Shown: positions 15,864 through 25,213, counted from the stretch's first letter. The stretch: DNA of 64,000 nt from Lentilactobacillus curieae (GCF_000785105.2 NZ_CP018906.1:496001-560000), one strand, 5' to 3'. Notes: a model not told the origin generated them from the letters alone. Made by a program: numbers and translations.

Positions 15864-16403
15864 TTACTTTTTAACCAACCTTAAATTAGTGTCAATAATC
15901 TTTCTGTTGGTTTCATTTAGTTCTTCATAACTCATAAAATTTGGGTGCTTAAACCAATATACATATGAATTGATAATGCCAAACGAAATATATTCTAACG
16001 CCAATTTCTTTGGACTATCATCATCACTGATTTCCAGGACTTCTTGAAATGTACTAAAAAGCATCTTATGCAAATCATCAATCAAGGCATGATGACGATT
16101 ATTCAAGCATAACTGCCTGAACCCTTGGTAATTTGACATCAGGATTTTGTCAAAAATCGTAATGATATCGCTCGACACAGATGCTTCATTATTGAGAGCT
16201 CGATATACCTTTAGTGCCATCTCATCTCGGAAGTCCTCAAAAATTTCAAAAATATTGGAATAGTGCATATAAAATGTCCGGCGACTCACATGTGCCTTAG
16301 CGCATAGTTTTGTAATCGTGATTTCTTCAATCGGCTCATCTTCTAACAAACCGAACAATGCACTGGTTAAAGCTTGCCTAGTTTTTTCAATTCGCTTGTC
16401 CAT
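15864..16403 (-). CDS. TetR/AcrR-family regulator
   Basis: A 179-residue TetR-type repressor with its HTH at about residues 25-46 (ITKLCAKAHVSRRTFYMHYS) and an alpha-helical effector domain. The start at 16403 was chosen because AGGGGA lies 6 bases upstream; an earlier ATG at 16496 has no RBS. It is divergent from a polytopic membrane protein gene, and the shared intergenic region holds a long inverted repeat, so it most likely represses itself and that neighbour. The effector is unknown. Confidence 0.87.
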   Translation of the reverse strand: MDKRIEKTRQALTSALFGLLEDEPIEEITITKLCAKAHVSRRTFYMHYSNIFEIFEDFRDEMALKVYRALNNEASVSSDIITIFDKILMSNYQGFRQLCLNNRHHALIDDLHKMLFSTFQEVLEISDDDSPKKLALEYISFGIINSYVYWFKHPNFMSYEELNETNRKIIDTNLRLVKK

Positions 16404-16415
16404 AATAATTCCCCT

Positions 16416-16504
16416 AAAGATATTGCACACTTTACTGTATTTTGGCGCTAAAGCTATTCTACAAAGCAATAAAATAAATAACAAGTAAAGGCACAATATC
16501 TTTT
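16416..16504. promoter_or_regulatory. Divergent promoters with mirrored 20-bp arms
   Basis: AAAGATATTGCACACTTTACT (16416-16436) reappears inverted at 16484-16504, with a one-base length difference in the middle. The minus strand has TTGTTA (16478-16483) 17 bases from TAGAAT (16455-16460). The plus strand has TTTACT (16431-16436) 18 bases from TATTCT (16455-16460). The arms are candidate TetR operators. Confidence 0.55.
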
Positions 16505-16521
16505 GGAAGAGAAGAATAATT

Positions 16522-17316
16522 ATGTGGAACTTTTTAAACAGTATTTTTGCAACATATCATGGGACGTCATATTCCTTAAACGAATTTGTTCATTCGTTCA
16601 GTCCCAGTAATCCTCATTTTGCGTTAACTTTAGGAATTGCTGGTTTAACTTTTGCAATTGGATTTATTGAATACATTTACAGCTTTTTATTAGTAAATCG
16701 TGAAGCTAAATCACCATACAATATTTTGATGCACTCTTATTATTTTGCTATTGATTCTATGGGGATTTTCGTATTTGCCACCGCATCACACGCAGTTGGT
16801 GGGTTTTGGGTATTTAATGCCGCTTCCATTGCAGAAGTTGTGTGGACCTTATTTGAGGTTTATAACCTAGTTAAATGTGTTTACCTAGAGCGTGAAGATA
16901 TTTGGGGTAATATTTCAGTTGCTGACGCCTGGATGAGAGTCTGTGGATGGGTATTAGTAATGGTTCCAACAGTTAACTTATTCAGGGTATTCATGAATGA
17001 TCCCGCAATGTTAAAATGGTACATTTTCACTAACGTTTTAATGGGAATCATGCCTGGTCTGTACTGGGAAAAACGGGGAACCCGCGAAGGTGCTTCTTTT
17101 GGCTTAGCAATCGTAATCCTAATTGGGACAGTCAACTCGTTCTTGCCAAATAACATGTGGTCATTAACTAGTTCATACTTCTCATTTTCAAACAATCCAT
17201 GGTTCTATGTGACTGGAATCGTAGCAATTTGCTTTTCTATCCGAACTTTATTCGTATATAAAAAATTACCAGCCAAGCCAAAAGTTTTGGCAAATGGTAA
17301 GCATTCAGTCTGGTAA
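16522..17316 (+). CDS. Polytopic membrane protein of unknown function, divergent from TetR
   Basis: A 264-residue protein with about seven hydrophobic segments, for example residues 35-58, 72-95, 130-150, 165-182, 192-210 and 228-248. No family was recognised. A charged loop (YLEREDIWGNISVADAW) lies mid-protein. Its divergent arrangement with a TetR gene and the mirrored intergenic arms suggest repression released by a compound the protein may transport or tolerate. It is followed by a strong terminator, so it is a single-gene unit. An exporter function is only a guess. Confidence 0.65.
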   Translation: MWNFLNSIFATYHGTSYSLNEFVHSFSPSNPHFALTLGIAGLTFAIGFIEYIYSFLLVNREAKSPYNILMHSYYFAIDSMGIFVFATASHAVGGFWVFNAASIAEVVWTLFEVYNLVKCVYLEREDIWGNISVADAWMRVCGWVLVMVPTVNLFRVFMNDPAMLKWYIFTNVLMGIMPGLYWEKRGTREGASFGLAIVILIGTVNSFLPNNMWSLTSSYFSFSNNPWFYVTGIVAICFSIRTLFVYKKLPAKPKVLANGKHSVW

Positions 17317-17368
17317 TTAAAAGACATGCAACTAACTTTTTTTCCAGAGCCTGCTATGTTTAAATCAA

Positions 17369-17407
17369 TAAAGCGCAATGATGATTAAATCATCATTGCG
17401 CTTTTCT
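17369..17407. terminator. Bidirectional terminator between the membrane protein and SDR genes
   Basis: AAAGCGCAATGATGATT pairs perfectly with AATCATCATTGCGCTTTT. Confidence 0.88.
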
Positions 17408-17432
17408 GTTTGATAACTATTGTTCCAAGCTT

Positions 17433-18179
17433 TTAAGCTCTTTGGCCACCATCAACTGTAAATTCTGCACCATTTGCAAACTTGGATTCATCACTGCCCA
17501 AGTACACGCAAATTTCACCAATATCCTTTGGCTCACCCATGTGACCAACTGGAATTCCGGCAACAATCGCATCCTTGTATGCATCTGGCACAATATTAGT
17601 ATCAATCCAACCTGGATGAACTGAGTTGACCCGAATATCAACCTTTTGTTGTGCGAGTTGAAGTGCAGTTGCGTGGGTCAACATTCTTGTTCCTCCCTTT
17701 GTTGCGGAGTAAGCGGGGTTGAGTGGTAATCCAACCAAACCAGCTACTGATGAAACATTGATGATTGAACCCTTACCACCATTATGTTCCTTCATGGCTA
17801 AGATTCCGAACTTCTCACCTAAGAAGTTCCCCGTTAAGTTAATCCCAACAATTTGGTTCCAATCTTCCAAAGTAGCAGTTTCGATTGGAATGTTCTTGCC
17901 ACCAATTCCGGCATTGTTGACCAAGATATCTAATTTACCAAACTTCTTGATAGTTTGATCAATCGTGTTCTTCCATGAATCTTCATCGGCAACATCCTGT
18001 TGCACAAACAGTGCTTTGTCATCACCAAATTTTTCAACGGCTTTCTTTCCACCGTCAACGTTATGGTTTGCGGTAATAACAACCTTAGCACCTTCACGAA
18101 CAAAACATTCTGCAATCCCCAGCCCGATTCCGGCAACACCACCTGTGATAATTGCTACCTTATCCTTTAATCTATCCAT
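17433..18179 (-). CDS. Short-chain dehydrogenase/reductase, similar to R-specific alcohol dehydrogenase
   Basis: A 248-residue classical SDR with Rossmann motif TGGVAGIG (12-19), NNAG (88-91), N114, S144 and the catalytic pair Y157/K161 in YSATK. Overall it resembles Lactobacillus brevis R-specific alcohol dehydrogenase, an NADP-dependent homotetramer that reduces ketones; the C-terminal EFTVDGG block also agrees. The start at 18179 follows AAAGGGG. Upstream, TGAAACGCTTTCA (18203-18215) has inverted arms like a cre site but is one base short of the consensus. 3-oxoacyl-ACP reductase or glucose dehydrogenase activity is the alternative; the gene is isolated, which argues against a fatty-acid role. 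Confidence 0.82.
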   Translation of the reverse strand: MDRLKDKVAIITGGVAGIGLGIAECFVREGAKVVITANHNVDGGKKAVEKFGDDKALFVQQDVADEDSWKNTIDQTIKKFGKLDILVNNAGIGGKNIPIETATLEDWNQIVGINLTGNFLGEKFGILAMKEHNGGKGSIINVSSVAGLVGLPLNPAYSATKGGTRMLTHATALQLAQQKVDIRVNSVHPGWIDTNIVPDAYKDAIVAGIPVGHMGEPKDIGEICVYLGSDESKFANGAEFTVDGGQRA

Positions 18180-18348
18180 GTCTGATTTCCCCTTTCACTT
18201 TTTGAAACGCTTTCATGATAATTTTATCTAGCAGGTTTCCAAATAGCAATTAATTACTATTAATTTCACAACCAAAATTTGTTAATCGCATTGACCATTT
18301 TGATGATAAAATTAAATCACAAAAATTCTTCACAAGGAGCTAACTGAC

Positions 18349-19014
18349 ATGCCAGGAATTACAACCGAAATGCGCAAAGTTGCGGATAATCTTTGGACTA
18401 AAAGTTTTAATCACCCCTTCATTAAGAAGTTGGCTGACGGTAGTCTGCCAATGGACACCTTCCGTTACTATTTGAAACAGGATAATTATTATTTAAAAAA
18501 CTTTGGAGAACTCCATTATAAAATTGCCAATCAAGTTGATGATGAACAAACTAAGCGGTTCCTAATTGATGGTGCTCAGGGGCTAAATGAAGGTGAAAAT
18601 GAAATTCGCCGAGAATTTTTTAGTAAACTTGAGATCACCGCAAATGAAATGAAGGATACACCAATTGCACCTAATGCTTACAGCTACGTATCCCATATGT
18701 ATCACGAGCTTAACGAAGGGACGGCTGCGAGAGCTTGCACCGCACTACTCCCTTGCTATTGGCTGTACAACGAAATTGGAAAACAACTAATCGCTAATGG
18801 CTCACCAGTAGATTTATACCAACAGTTTATAGAAACCTACGACAGTCCCGAATTTACAGACTCAACTAATAAGATGATTGAGATCGTTGATAATTTTGGC
18901 GCTAATGCCGATGTTAATGAACAACAAGAAATGATTACTGCATTTGTCAGGAGTAGTTATTACGAGCTTAACTTTTGGGAGATGGCATACTCAAATGAAA
19001 GTTGGAGAGCATAG
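18349..19014 (+). CDS. tenA: TenA-family thiaminase II
   Basis: A 221-residue all-helical TenA protein that hydrolyses aminopyrimidine precursors in thiamine salvage. Active-site residues match Bacillus subtilis TenA with a one-residue offset: D45 and Y48 (KQDNYYLKN), C136 (LLPCYWLY) and E206 (YYELNFW). The ATG at 18349 follows AAGGAG. No TPP riboswitch was seen in the 170-base upstream gap and no other thiamine gene is adjacent, so it is probably a stand-alone salvage enzyme. Confidence 0.9.
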   Translation: MPGITTEMRKVADNLWTKSFNHPFIKKLADGSLPMDTFRYYLKQDNYYLKNFGELHYKIANQVDDEQTKRFLIDGAQGLNEGENEIRREFFSKLEITANEMKDTPIAPNAYSYVSHMYHELNEGTAARACTALLPCYWLYNEIGKQLIANGSPVDLYQQFIETYDSPEFTDSTNKMIEIVDNFGANADVNEQQEMITAFVRSSYYELNFWEMAYSNESWRA

Positions 19015-19032
19015 TTAGTTGAATTAAAAATC

Positions 19033-19076
19033 AAAAACGAGTCTTGATGTTTTTAAGCATCAAGACTCGTTTTTTG
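19033..19076. terminator. Bidirectional terminator between tenA and osmC
   Basis: AAAAACGAGTCTTGATG pairs with CATCAAGACTCGTTTTTT. Confidence 0.88.
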
Positions 19077-19081
19077 TTTAA

Positions 19082-19504
19082 CTAAAACTCTTCCACCGTT
19101 TCCACAGTATAATTTGCACTACCCGACAGCAATTGAGACACAGGACATCGACCTTCTGCTTCCTTCACCATGTCTTCAGCTGTTGCTAAATCAACCTTAG
19201 GAACCCTAATTCGAGCATTAACTAAAAACTGGTACTTTGCTCGTTCACCAATGAAGGCAATTTGGACATGGACTTGCGCAGAATGCTCAATTCCCCGCTC
19301 CTTTTCAATCGCTTCAAGTGTCGACTTCAAACATGTTGCTAACGACATCCCCAGCAACTGTTCTGGATTCGATCCTGGGTGCTGGTTAAGCGGACTACTG
19401 GTCTTAACCACAATGCCATCCGGTACATAAGCATATCCTTCAAGCCCCGTATCATTTCTTGCTTCCGTCTTGTAAAGTGCGTTGTTCCAGCGTTCATCCT
19501 TCAT
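19082..19504 (-). CDS. OsmC/Ohr-family peroxiredoxin-like protein
   Basis: A 140-residue OsmC-fold protein with the two redox cysteines, C58 (SLATCLKSTLEAI) and C120 (EGRCPVSQLL). The family reduces organic hydroperoxides using a dithiol donor. The motifs fit the OsmC/Ohr branch generally; the sub-branch is unclear. No OhrR-type regulator is next to it. Confidence 0.87.
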   Translation of the reverse strand: MKDERWNNALYKTEARNDTGLEGYAYVPDGIVVKTSSPLNQHPGSNPEQLLGMSLATCLKSTLEAIEKERGIEHSAQVHVQIAFIGERAKYQFLVNARIRVPKVDLATAEDMVKEAEGRCPVSQLLSGSANYTVETVEEF

Positions 19505-19990
19505 GTTAGCGCCTCCATCATTTTCGTTGATTCAATTATATGCCGCTACCAAATTAAATCAATCATTTTCAGGGCGCACTATTTTTCTACGAGTGTTGCG
19601 ACCAATTAATCCTAACCACCTGTTACCATCAATGTTTAAATTAAAGTAATCAAAAATTAGATTAATCTTTTTATCGTATCTAAAGTATAGGTTGCTGATA
19701 TTTATCGTTCACATTTGACCACCTTAACCCAGGTTAACGAACAAGGTGCTATCTAATGGCACACAAATAGGACTTAATACTTGTATCCTTCAATTTACAA
19801 AGTGAGACCTCACAATTCTGAATAAATGCAAACTTTCTTCAAATTTTAACTGGTAAGGGGTGGTAATAATTAGCTAGTTAGTTATAATGGATATGGATGA
19901 TGAAAGCGCAACCATTTATTGATATATCTACTTTTGGCACTTTCACTGGCTGCGTGGTTCTGCCAATATTTTATGAGAGGGAGCATAATT
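19505..19990. other. 486-bp gap without a recognised gene
   Basis: No coding frame with an RBS was found. The visible items are an imperfect palindrome TTAACCCAGGTTAA near 19728, a TATAAT near 19884 suited to the small downstream gene, and a cre-like TGAAAGCGCAACCA at about 19900-19913 (12 of 14). Most of the stretch remains unexplained. Confidence 0.5.
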
Positions 19991-20173
19991 ATGGACAGAA
20001 ATATGGTAATTTCATTAATTGGTTTATTCACACTGATTTTTGGTACGATTTTAGCAGGAATTGTTGCTAATTGGGGAATCGGAGAAATGTTACCAGAACT
20101 GGCATCGTTTGGGGTCGCTGCTTTAATTGCGGTCGGAATTGCTAAGGCATCACATTTGAGATATAAGCACTAA
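19991..20173 (+). CDS. Small membrane protein, 60 residues, unknown function
   Basis: A 60-residue protein with two hydrophobic segments (about 5-25 and 34-50) and a basic tail (KASHLRYKH). The start at 19991 was chosen because GAGAGGGAG lies about 9 bases before it; the longer frame from 19919 has no RBS. A strong terminator follows about 30 bases later, giving a compact promoter-gene-terminator unit. No family was recognised. Confidence 0.6.
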   Translation: MDRNMVISLIGLFTLIFGTILAGIVANWGIGEMLPELASFGVAALIAVGIAKASHLRYKH

Positions 20174-20205
20174 TTGATTTCAGTTAATTTTGGATCAAGT
20201 AGCCA

Positions 20206-20239
20206 ACGGTCAGAATTTATTAGATTCTGACCGTTTTTT
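20206..20239 (+). terminator. Terminator of the 60-residue membrane protein gene
   Basis: ACGGTCAGAAT pairs with ATTCTGACCGT and is followed by six T. Confidence 0.88.
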
Positions 20240-20261
20240 ATGTGTGGAGATTACCGTGGAG

Positions 20262-20396
20262 CTCAGCACTCTTTTCTTAGAACGGCTTCCCTCCACAATC
20301 TCCTCTTCCAATTTCAAAATTCTGTCCGTGCACTCCGTTTGCTCGCAATCCTTGGCTGGCTAATCCTCGGGAATTCCCGTGAGGCTCAGCACTCTT
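20262..20396 (+). repeat. Dispersed stem-loop element, family B, copy 2 (degenerate)
   Basis: Flanked by CAGCACTCTT at both ends, with the shared blocks AGAACGGCTTC and GCACTCCGTTTGCTCGC. It also contains TAATCCTCGGGAATTCCCG, which resembles the 3' part of family A, so it may be a hybrid. The arms pair less well than in the other copies. Confidence 0.65.
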
Positions 20397-20444
20397 ATAA
20401 AAAAAAGTATATACTATTACTAACATTCATTAGGGGGTCTTTTC

Positions 20445-20978
20445 TTGTTCACACATCAAGTTAACCAATCCATCTCACTTAAACTACCAGCGGTTTCTGA
20501 CGCTGCCGCTCTCTATGAGCTTGTTGACGAAGACCGCCGAGATTTTAGCCAATGGCTACCATGGGCCGAACAAATGATGTCTGTTCAAGATGAAGCCTCA
20601 TTTCTCGATTACGGGATTAAAAAGATGGCCGAAGGTAACTTCTGGTTTGCCATTATTCTTGTAGATAACGAAGTTGCTGGAATGATCGATATTCATGCAA
20701 TTGACCAAGAACACCACCGCGGCGAAATTGGTTACTGGCTCAGCGAGCGTTACCAAGGACAGGGAGCAGTCACTGCATCCCTTGAAGCCGTTGAAGACAT
20801 TGCCTTCAATGAGCTAGCAATCCATCGTCTAGAGCTGTTTGCAGTTACCACTAACACCAAAAGTCGGGCGGTTGCCGAACGTCGATTTTTCCATCAGGAT
20901 GCTGTTTTAAAGGATTATCTGATGAATAATGGTAAATATGAGGACGCAGTACTATATTCTAAAATCGCTGATAATTAA
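20445..20978 (+). CDS. GNAT acetyltransferase (RimJ/RimL type)
   Basis: A 177-residue GCN5-related N-acetyltransferase. The acetyl-CoA site is in IGYWLSERYQGQGAVTASL (about 95-113), followed by HRLELFAVTTNTKSRAVAERRFF, typical of the RimL-like group that acetylates protein N-termini, with many members of unknown target. It starts with TTG at 20445, 8 bases after AGGGGG. The gene is monocistronic and converges on argD. Confidence 0.82.
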   Translation: MFTHQVNQSISLKLPAVSDAAALYELVDEDRRDFSQWLPWAEQMMSVQDEASFLDYGIKKMAEGNFWFAIILVDNEVAGMIDIHAIDQEHHRGEIGYWLSERYQGQGAVTASLEAVEDIAFNELAIHRLELFAVTTNTKSRAVAERRFFHQDAVLKDYLMNNGKYEDAVLYSKIADN

Positions 20979-21018
20979 AACAAGGCCTAGATTTCAAAGA
21001 AATCTGGGCCTTGTTTTA
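20977..21018. terminator. Bidirectional terminator between the GNAT gene and argD
   Basis: AAAACAAGGCC-AGATTTC pairs with GAAATCTGGGCCTTGTTTT. It overlaps the last bases of both genes. Confidence 0.85.
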
Positions 21019-22167
21019 CATTGTTCCAACACTTGTTTTCTCAATCACCTGTTTTATGATATCCACCCCTGCCAGTAACTTTGCTTCCGGCATAATCAAT
21101 GGTGGTAGTAGTCTCAGAGTGTTATGCTCTGCGCTCAACGTTAACATTCCTACCTTGTGCAGCTCTTTAATCACATCAATAACTGGTACCTCATCACTTA
21201 GATGAATACCAATCATCAACCCCTGGCCAGTAACTTCTATAACTGCAGGTAGTGAGCAAACTTCATTTTTTAACTTGGTCCACAAAGTTTCTGCTTTTTC
21301 TTGAACCACCTTTAAAAACTCTGGTGTTAGTTGAGTCAACACTGCCTTAGCAGACGCCATAGCCACCTTGTTACCACCAAACGTAGTTCCATGCGTTCCA
21401 GGTCCAAACGCCCCAACTAATTTCTCTTTGCCAATCATTGCTCCAACGGGAAGCCCATTTCCCAATGCTTTTGCACTAGTAATGATATCGGGATCGAGCC
21501 CATATTGTTCATATGCAAATTTTGTACCTGTTCGGCCAATTCCCGTCTGAACTTCATCCACAATCAACAAAACGCCGTGTTGGTGACAAGCTAATTCAAC
21601 CGCCTTAATCCAGTCAGCATTGGCGGGAACAACTCCACCTTCACCTTGGACAACTTCTAAGATGACGGCTGCTAAATCATTAGTGACGGCTTCGACACTT
21701 TCTGGATCGTTATAAGTCGCAAAACTAACCCCAGGAACTAAAGGCGCAAATCCTTCTGAAATGTGGGGATTTCCCGTCAAAGACATTGAACCATATGAAC
21801 GACCGTGAAACCCATTCTTAAATGCCAATACTTTGGTTTTGCCAGTGGCTTTTCGGGCAAGTTTAAAAGCCGCCTCATTTGCTTCGGTCCCAGAATTACA
21901 GAAGAATGCCACCATTCCCACAGGGCATAACAAGCTAGCAACATCTTCTTGGATCTGACTGGGATACAGATTTGAAGTATGCCATACCTTCCCAATCTGT
22001 TCAGTAACCGATTTTGTGATTAGCTCATTACTATACCCAAAACTGCAGACCCCAATTCCACTGGTAAAATCCAAATACTCAGTGCCGATACTATCAACCA
22101 AATGATAATCATGGCCGTCCACAATTTCCATTGGGAACTGGGCGTATGTATTAAATAAATGTGTCAT
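21016..22167 (-). CDS. argD: Acetylornithine aminotransferase
   Basis: A 383-residue fold-type I PLP aminotransferase that makes N-acetylornithine from N-acetylglutamate semialdehyde and glutamate. The PLP lysine is K233 in TSAKALGNGLP, and D204 is in LIVDEVQTGIGRTG. CNSGTEANEAA gives the phosphate cup. It is the last gene of argCJBD, and its ATG overlaps the argB stop by one base (TAATG), with GAGGAGGT inside the end of argB. Confidence 0.93.
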   Translation of the reverse strand: MTHLFNTYAQFPMEIVDGHDYHLVDSIGTEYLDFTSGIGVCSFGYSNELITKSVTEQIGKVWHTSNLYPSQIQEDVASLLCPVGMVAFFCNSGTEANEAAFKLARKATGKTKVLAFKNGFHGRSYGSMSLTGNPHISEGFAPLVPGVSFATYNDPESVEAVTNDLAAVILEVVQGEGGVVPANADWIKAVELACHQHGVLLIVDEVQTGIGRTGTKFAYEQYGLDPDIITSAKALGNGLPVGAMIGKEKLVGAFGPGTHGTTFGGNKVAMASAKAVLTQLTPEFLKVVQEKAETLWTKLKNEVCSLPAVIEVTGQGLMIGIHLSDEVPVIDVIKELHKVGMLTLSAEHNTLRLLPPLIMPEAKLLAGVDIIKQVIEKTSVGTM

Positions 22168-22910
22168 TAAATTACCTCCTCATTAGCTAAACTAATTTCC
22201 GTACCTGGAGCGGTCAAACTTCCAGTGATTGCCACCGAATTAACCCCGGATTTTAATGCGGTTACAGCAGCATTGATTTTCGGAATCATTCCTGAAGTGA
22301 TCTCACCATCTTGAAACAGTTCTTTAGCTTTCAACTCTGATAGTTTTTCAATCAACTGATGCTCGTGCAAAACCCCAGGAACGTCAGTTAAAAATAATAA
22401 TTTATCCGCCTGAATTTGTTTTGCCAGTCCTGCAGCAAAACTATCCGCATTAACATTAAGTAACTGTCCAAACTGATTTTTAACCAATGGGGCGAGAACG
22501 CCGATACCCAACTCAGAATGCACTGGATCTAGATCACAACTAACCAACTTACCAACCAGACCGTATTGACTGGTGTCAATCTCTGTTCCGTTCAAATCAA
22601 CATTGCTATTTAAGTTAAGCGAATTGGCAAATATTTGGTGCTGCTTAAGCTTATCAATCAGTTGGGGCTGAACTACTCCCAACAATACTGCTTGGACAAC
22701 AGCAATTTCTTGTTCACTAGTCACCCTGATTCCGTCAATTTTAGGAGCCAAAACTCCTAGTTTCTGACTAATCTTCCCAATCTGTGGACCCCCACCATGG
22801 ACGATAATCACCTTAATTCCAGCGGTCTGCCATAATCTTAACTGGCTGAAAAAGCTATCGTTCAAATCCTCTACTGCCTGTCCGCCAATCTTCACTACAT
22901 AAGTTTTCAT
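22167..22910 (-). CDS. argB: Acetylglutamate kinase
   Basis: A 247-residue amino-acid kinase that phosphorylates N-acetylglutamate. It has KIGGQAVED at the N-terminus, IIVHGGGPQIG for the substrate loop, and a C-terminal GMIPKINAAVTAL block. It lacks the N-terminal helix usual in arginine-inhibited hexameric forms, so feedback inhibition is not predicted from the sequence. It is the third gene of the arg operon. Confidence 0.93.
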   Translation of the reverse strand: MKTYVVKIGGQAVEDLNDSFFSQLRLWQTAGIKVIIVHGGGPQIGKISQKLGVLAPKIDGIRVTSEQEIAVVQAVLLGVVQPQLIDKLKQHQIFANSLNLNSNVDLNGTEIDTSQYGLVGKLVSCDLDPVHSELGIGVLAPLVKNQFGQLLNVNADSFAAGLAKQIQADKLLFLTDVPGVLHEHQLIEKLSELKAKELFQDGEITSGMIPKINAAVTALKSGVNSVAITGSLTAPGTEISLANEEVI

Positions 22911-22918
22911 ATAATCAC

Positions 22919-24121
22919 CTATTCATATGCTGCATTGATCTGTACGTATTTGTACGTCAAATCGCATCCCCAAGCTGTTCCCACACTATTACCGGCATGT
23001 AAATCAACGTCAATCACAACTTCATGCTCGCTCAATGAATCGCGGGCTGGTTGTAAATCAAATGTTGCTGGTTCGCTATTCTTCACGAGTTGAATACCAT
23101 TCAACCACACATTAACGTGATCAACATCGAGCGAAGCATCTGTCTTCCCGATAGCGTCCATAATTCTGCCCCAATTTGCATCTTCACCAAAGAGCATGGC
23201 TTTTACCAAACTAGAACCAACAATTTCTTTAGCAACCTGTTTGGCTTCTAATTCTGTGGCAGCCGACTTAACATTAACCTCTACTAACTTAGATGCACCT
23301 TCACCATCTTCAGCAATTTGTTTTGCTAGGTAAGCCAGCACCTGGTGGATTGCCAAAGCGAATTTTTCTTTTTCGCTAGATGAATCATCAATTTCCACAT
23401 TGCCTGCCATTCCATTAGCCATCAATACAACCATGTCGTTCGTAGAGGTATCTCCATCAACCGTAATTTGGTTAAATGTATTATTGGTTTCATCAATTAA
23501 AAGTTGCTGTAAATAATCTCCATCTACGCTTGCATCAGTTGTCACAAAGCCAAGCATCGTTGCCATATTAGGATGAATCATCCCTGAGCCCTTACAAAAT
23601 CCGGAAATCGTAACCTGCTTGCCAGAAAGATCTAATTGCACCGCAATGGTTTTGGGATGAGTGTCAGTCGTTAACACTGCTTCCGTGACCGCAATTGAAT
23701 CTGACAATTGCAAAGCATCAATCCCCTGTTCAATTTTTGCCATCGGAAGTTGTTTGCCAATAATGCCTGTGGAAGCGACCCCAACTAAATCAGGAGCTAT
23801 GTTTAACTTATCGGCAATCATATTCTGTTCTTTCAACGCATTCTGCTTGCCTAACTTACCCGTACACGAATTTGCATTACCACTGTTCAAAATAACCGCT
23901 TGAAGCTGCTGATCCGCACTAATCGTTGCCTTAGTTAGTTTAGTGGGTGCTGCTTGGAACTGGTTTGTTGTGTATACTCCTGCCGCTGATGCTGGAACTT
24001 CAGAAACTAACCAGCCTAAATCTAACTTATTCTGTTTAATCCCTGACTTGGTTGCACCAGCACTATATCCAAGGGGCCATTTAAAATCAATTTCAGTTGC
24101 TTGTTGTTCTATCTCTTGCAT
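22919..24121 (-). CDS. argJ: Ornithine acetyltransferase (ArgJ)
   Basis: A 400-residue Ntn-type enzyme that transfers the acetyl group from acetylornithine to glutamate, recycling acetate in the pathway. The self-cleavage site is MIHPNMATMLG with nucleophile T188, which becomes the N-terminus of the beta chain. SCTGKLG and the C-terminal DLTYKYVQINAAYE agree with the family. Whether it also uses acetyl-CoA (bifunctional) cannot be told. No argA is needed if it is bifunctional. Confidence 0.93.
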   Translation of the reverse strand: MQEIEQQATEIDFKWPLGYSAGATKSGIKQNKLDLGWLVSEVPASAAGVYTTNQFQAAPTKLTKATISADQQLQAVILNSGNANSCTGKLGKQNALKEQNMIADKLNIAPDLVGVASTGIIGKQLPMAKIEQGIDALQLSDSIAVTEAVLTTDTHPKTIAVQLDLSGKQVTISGFCKGSGMIHPNMATMLGFVTTDASVDGDYLQQLLIDETNNTFNQITVDGDTSTNDMVVLMANGMAGNVEIDDSSSEKEKFALAIHQVLAYLAKQIAEDGEGASKLVEVNVKSAATELEAKQVAKEIVGSSLVKAMLFGEDANWGRIMDAIGKTDASLDVDHVNVWLNGIQLVKNSEPATFDLQPARDSLSEHEVVIDVDLHAGNSVGTAWGCDLTYKYVQINAAYE

Positions 24122-24134
24122 ATTCCTGTCTCCC

Positions 24135-25163
24135 TTACACTGTCACTTGGGCCAACTTTAGCCCCTCGTCTTCAGCAAAGCCAAACATCTGGTTAAAATT
24201 CTGGACTGCTTGGCCACTTGCACCCTTTATCAAATTGTCAATTACACTGACAATCATCAACGTCTGATTAGTTTCGTTATAGGCAATTCCAACATCACAG
24301 AAGTTAGTTCCAACCACTTCCTTGATATCCGGGAGTTCAGTCCCTGTAAATCTAGTAAATGGAGCATCCGCTAATTCTGCTTCAAACAATTCATCAATCT
24401 CTGAAATTCCAACATCAGGTTTAACCTTAACATACATAGTTGCCATAATTCCTCGAGAAATCGGTAACAACGAGGTAGTGAACTGAATTGGCTTTGCCTC
24501 ATGATTCCACTCGACGAGTTGCTGCATAATTTCTGGAATGTGCTGATGTTGATTAGGTTTATATACTGAGAGATTTTCATTAACGTTAGTAAAATGACTA
24601 CTCTCAGTTAACCTTTTACAAGCTCCTGAGGTTCCAGATTTAGCATCCACAATCACACTGTCTAAGGAAAACATGTCAGAATTAAATACAGGTTTTAATC
24701 CTGTTAGCGTGGCCGTAGCGTAGCACCCAGGATTGGCAACGTAGTTAGTAGTTGAAGCTAAATGATTGAAGTCAGCAATTCCATATTCTGCTTCGTCCAA
24801 TCCGCTAACTGCTGCCGGCTTGTGATACCAGTCTTCATAAGTTTGGGGATCAGTTAACCGATAATCTCCTGACAAATCAATGACTGGAAAACCTTCGTGA
24901 ATAAACGGTTGGGCCAGTTTTGAGGTGACCCCGGCTGGGGTGGCAAAGAAAGCTGCGTCATTTTTATTCATAATTTCTGAATAGTCATATGGATAAACTC
25001 GGTCTCGGTTACCAATCATTCCCTTATATGTATCCGCAACAGTGGTAACCTCATCAACGTTGTGATCGTAGATATTTACTTGATTTACTCGGGAATGGCC
25101 ACCCAACAATTGATATAATACTTTACCTGCGTACCCACTCAATCCAATTAACGCGACTTTCAT
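24135..25163 (-). CDS. argC: N-acetyl-gamma-glutamyl-phosphate reductase
   Basis: A 342-residue NADPH-dependent reductase with an N-terminal Rossmann motif (ALIGLSGYAG) and catalytic C147 in NPGCYATATL. The ATG at 25163 sits about 7 bases after AAGGGG; the GTG at 25169 is too close to that RBS. First gene of argCJBD. Because argF, argG and argH are absent here, this operon alone makes ornithine; citrulline and arginine steps must be encoded elsewhere or are missing. Confidence 0.93.
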   Translation of the reverse strand: MKVALIGLSGYAGKVLYQLLGGHSRVNQVNIYDHNVDEVTTVADTYKGMIGNRDRVYPYDYSEIMNKNDAAFFATPAGVTSKLAQPFIHEGFPVIDLSGDYRLTDPQTYEDWYHKPAAVSGLDEAEYGIADFNHLASTTNYVANPGCYATATLTGLKPVFNSDMFSLDSVIVDAKSGTSGACKRLTESSHFTNVNENLSVYKPNQHQHIPEIMQQLVEWNHEAKPIQFTTSLLPISRGIMATMYVKVKPDVGISEIDELFEAELADAPFTRFTGTELPDIKEVVGTNFCDVGIAYNETNQTLMIVSVIDNLIKGASGQAVQNFNQMFGFAEDEGLKLAQVTV

Positions 25164-25213
25164 ATGCACACCCCTTTTTATTCATTTGATGATTATTTTA
25201 TAAATTGTTTTGT

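Noticed and set aside
18203-18215. TGAAACGCTTTCA as a cre site before the SDR gene
   Set aside because: The arms pair, but the spacing between them is one base shorter than the cre consensus.
18180-18348. A TPP riboswitch before tenA
   Set aside because: No CTGAGA or ACCTGAT-like conserved blocks were found in the upstream gap.
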